Assembly: GCA_030148545.1 (NCBI GenBank)
Contig: JASBTF010000002.1
Coordinates: forward strand, 609,218-673,217
From: Pseudomonadota bacterium
GTDB lineage: Bacteria; Pseudomonadota; Alphaproteobacteria; UBA2136; JASBTF01
Length of the DNA: 64,000 nucleotides
Direction: 5' to 3'
Positions 63,678 through 64,000 of this stretch are shown here, piece by piece. The notes beneath the pieces are model-generated. The model was not told where the DNA came from. It searched no databases and saw nothing but the letters and a program-made list of their open reading frames with translations. Within the stretch, counting starts at the first letter, position 1. Every line of letters starts with the position of its first letter. The position numbers were made by a program, and so were the translations under genes.

Positions 63678-64000
63678 ATGAGTGATGTTCACCACCAGAT
63701 GATGCAACGTGCCATTGAGTTGGCACAAGAAGCCGCTGCGGCAGGAGAGGTGCCTGTTGGCGCTGTGTTATACCGTGCTGATGGTACGGTGCTGGGTGAA
63801 GCACGTAACCGTGTGGAAGAGCTAAAGCAGCCAACCGCGCATGCTGAGATGCTAGCTCTGCAAGCAGCTCATGAAAATACGGGTGAGAAGTATTTTGAAG
63901 ATGCTGTATTGGCAGTAACGTTGGAGCCTTGCGCCATGTGCGCACAAGCGTTGAGCCATAGCCGTGTGGGGCAAATTCGTTTTGGTGCTTACGATGTAAA
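63678..64000 (+). CDS. tadA: tRNA-specific adenosine deaminase TadA (C-terminus beyond window edge)
   Basis: Deaminates A34 to inosine in tRNA-Arg. 107 codons visible. Zinc and catalytic motif TAHAEM (His, Glu) and PCAMC (two Cys), GEVPVGAVLYR near the start. About 40-50 residues are missing off the window. Divergent from the amidotransferase gene. Confidence 0.95.
   Translation, partial: MSDVHHQMMQRAIELAQEAAAAGEVPVGAVLYRADGTVLGEARNRVEELKQPTAHAEMLALQAAHENTGEKYFEDAVLAVTLEPCAMCAQALSHSRVGQIRFGAYDV

Overview
The window looks like a chromosome segment of an alphaproteobacterium of moderate GC content (not computed). The evidence is gene order and family content: rpiB-glyA-nrdR-nusB, gyrA-coaD close to tgt, rpoZ next to a bifunctional Rel/Spo gene, lolCD, tadA divergent from an rluB-type gene, and a typical set of Gram-negative envelope proteins. 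No rRNA operon, CRISPR array, integrase, prophage or intact insertion sequence was seen. One feature fits poorly with a typical alphaproteobacterium: the tmRNA gene has the ordinary one-piece layout rather than the circularly permuted layout usual in that class. The lineage is therefore probably unusual or deep-branching, and the class assignment should be tested with rRNA or marker genes.

Layout. 1-2.2 kb: malic enzyme (cut by the window edge) and a SCO/SenC protein. 2.2-4.7 kb: a small type IV secretion remnant or module (BID-like protein, small protein, VirD4/TraG coupling ATPase). 4.8-9.2 kb: a sensor kinase and a response regulator carrying an anti-sigma-like ATPase domain, then a frameshifted TPR-methyltransferase gene. 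9.3-17.7 kb: housekeeping genes, mostly on the minus strand (tRNA-Lys, tgt, ogt, coaD, gyrA, a dicarboxylate/amino-acid symporter, tyrS). 17.8-21.4 kb: a second two-component set ending in a large hybrid kinase with an Hpt domain. 21.4-29.4 kb: outer-membrane proteins (DUF481, FadL, MipA), MscS channel, citrate synthase, tRNA-Ser. 29.5-34.7 kb: a divergent MurA, an unknown protein, then rpiB-glyA-nrdR-nusB.

34.8-42.3 kb is the most accessory-looking part and seems devoted to metal stress. It holds a bufferin operon (bufA-bufB-bufC-doxX) preceded by GTAACC-N16-CGAA, which matches the Caulobacter sigma-F promoter as I remember it. A small exported protein nearby has a similar site (N15). A second operon, on the minus strand, encodes a Cys-containing exported protein, an outer-membrane-like protein, a periplasmic HMA metal-binding protein and a MerT-like membrane protein. 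typA lies between the two. 42.4-50.9 kb: a YegD-like Hsp70, tmRNA, small membrane proteins, a PIF1-like helicase with an alcohol dehydrogenase, pepA and tRNA-Tyr. 51-64 kb: ssb, DUF502, lolC-lolD-asnB, an orphan dipeptide-type permease, a PanC-like protein lacking its catalytic motif, rpoZ-rsh, an unknown hydrophilic protein, tRNA-Thr, rluB, a class I amidotransferase and tadA (cut by the window edge).

Two structural themes are not explained by genes. First, there are at least four islands of about 110-130 bp, each made of three to five back-to-back perfect or near-perfect short inverted repeats with unrelated primary sequences (9404-9524, 14835-14946, 41720-41847, 58422-58537). One of them lies in frame inside a coding region, as Rickettsia palindromic elements do. 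Second, a dispersed GC-rich intergenic repeat carrying GGCTTTGCCGAC occurs in about six full or partial copies between 37 and 46 kb.
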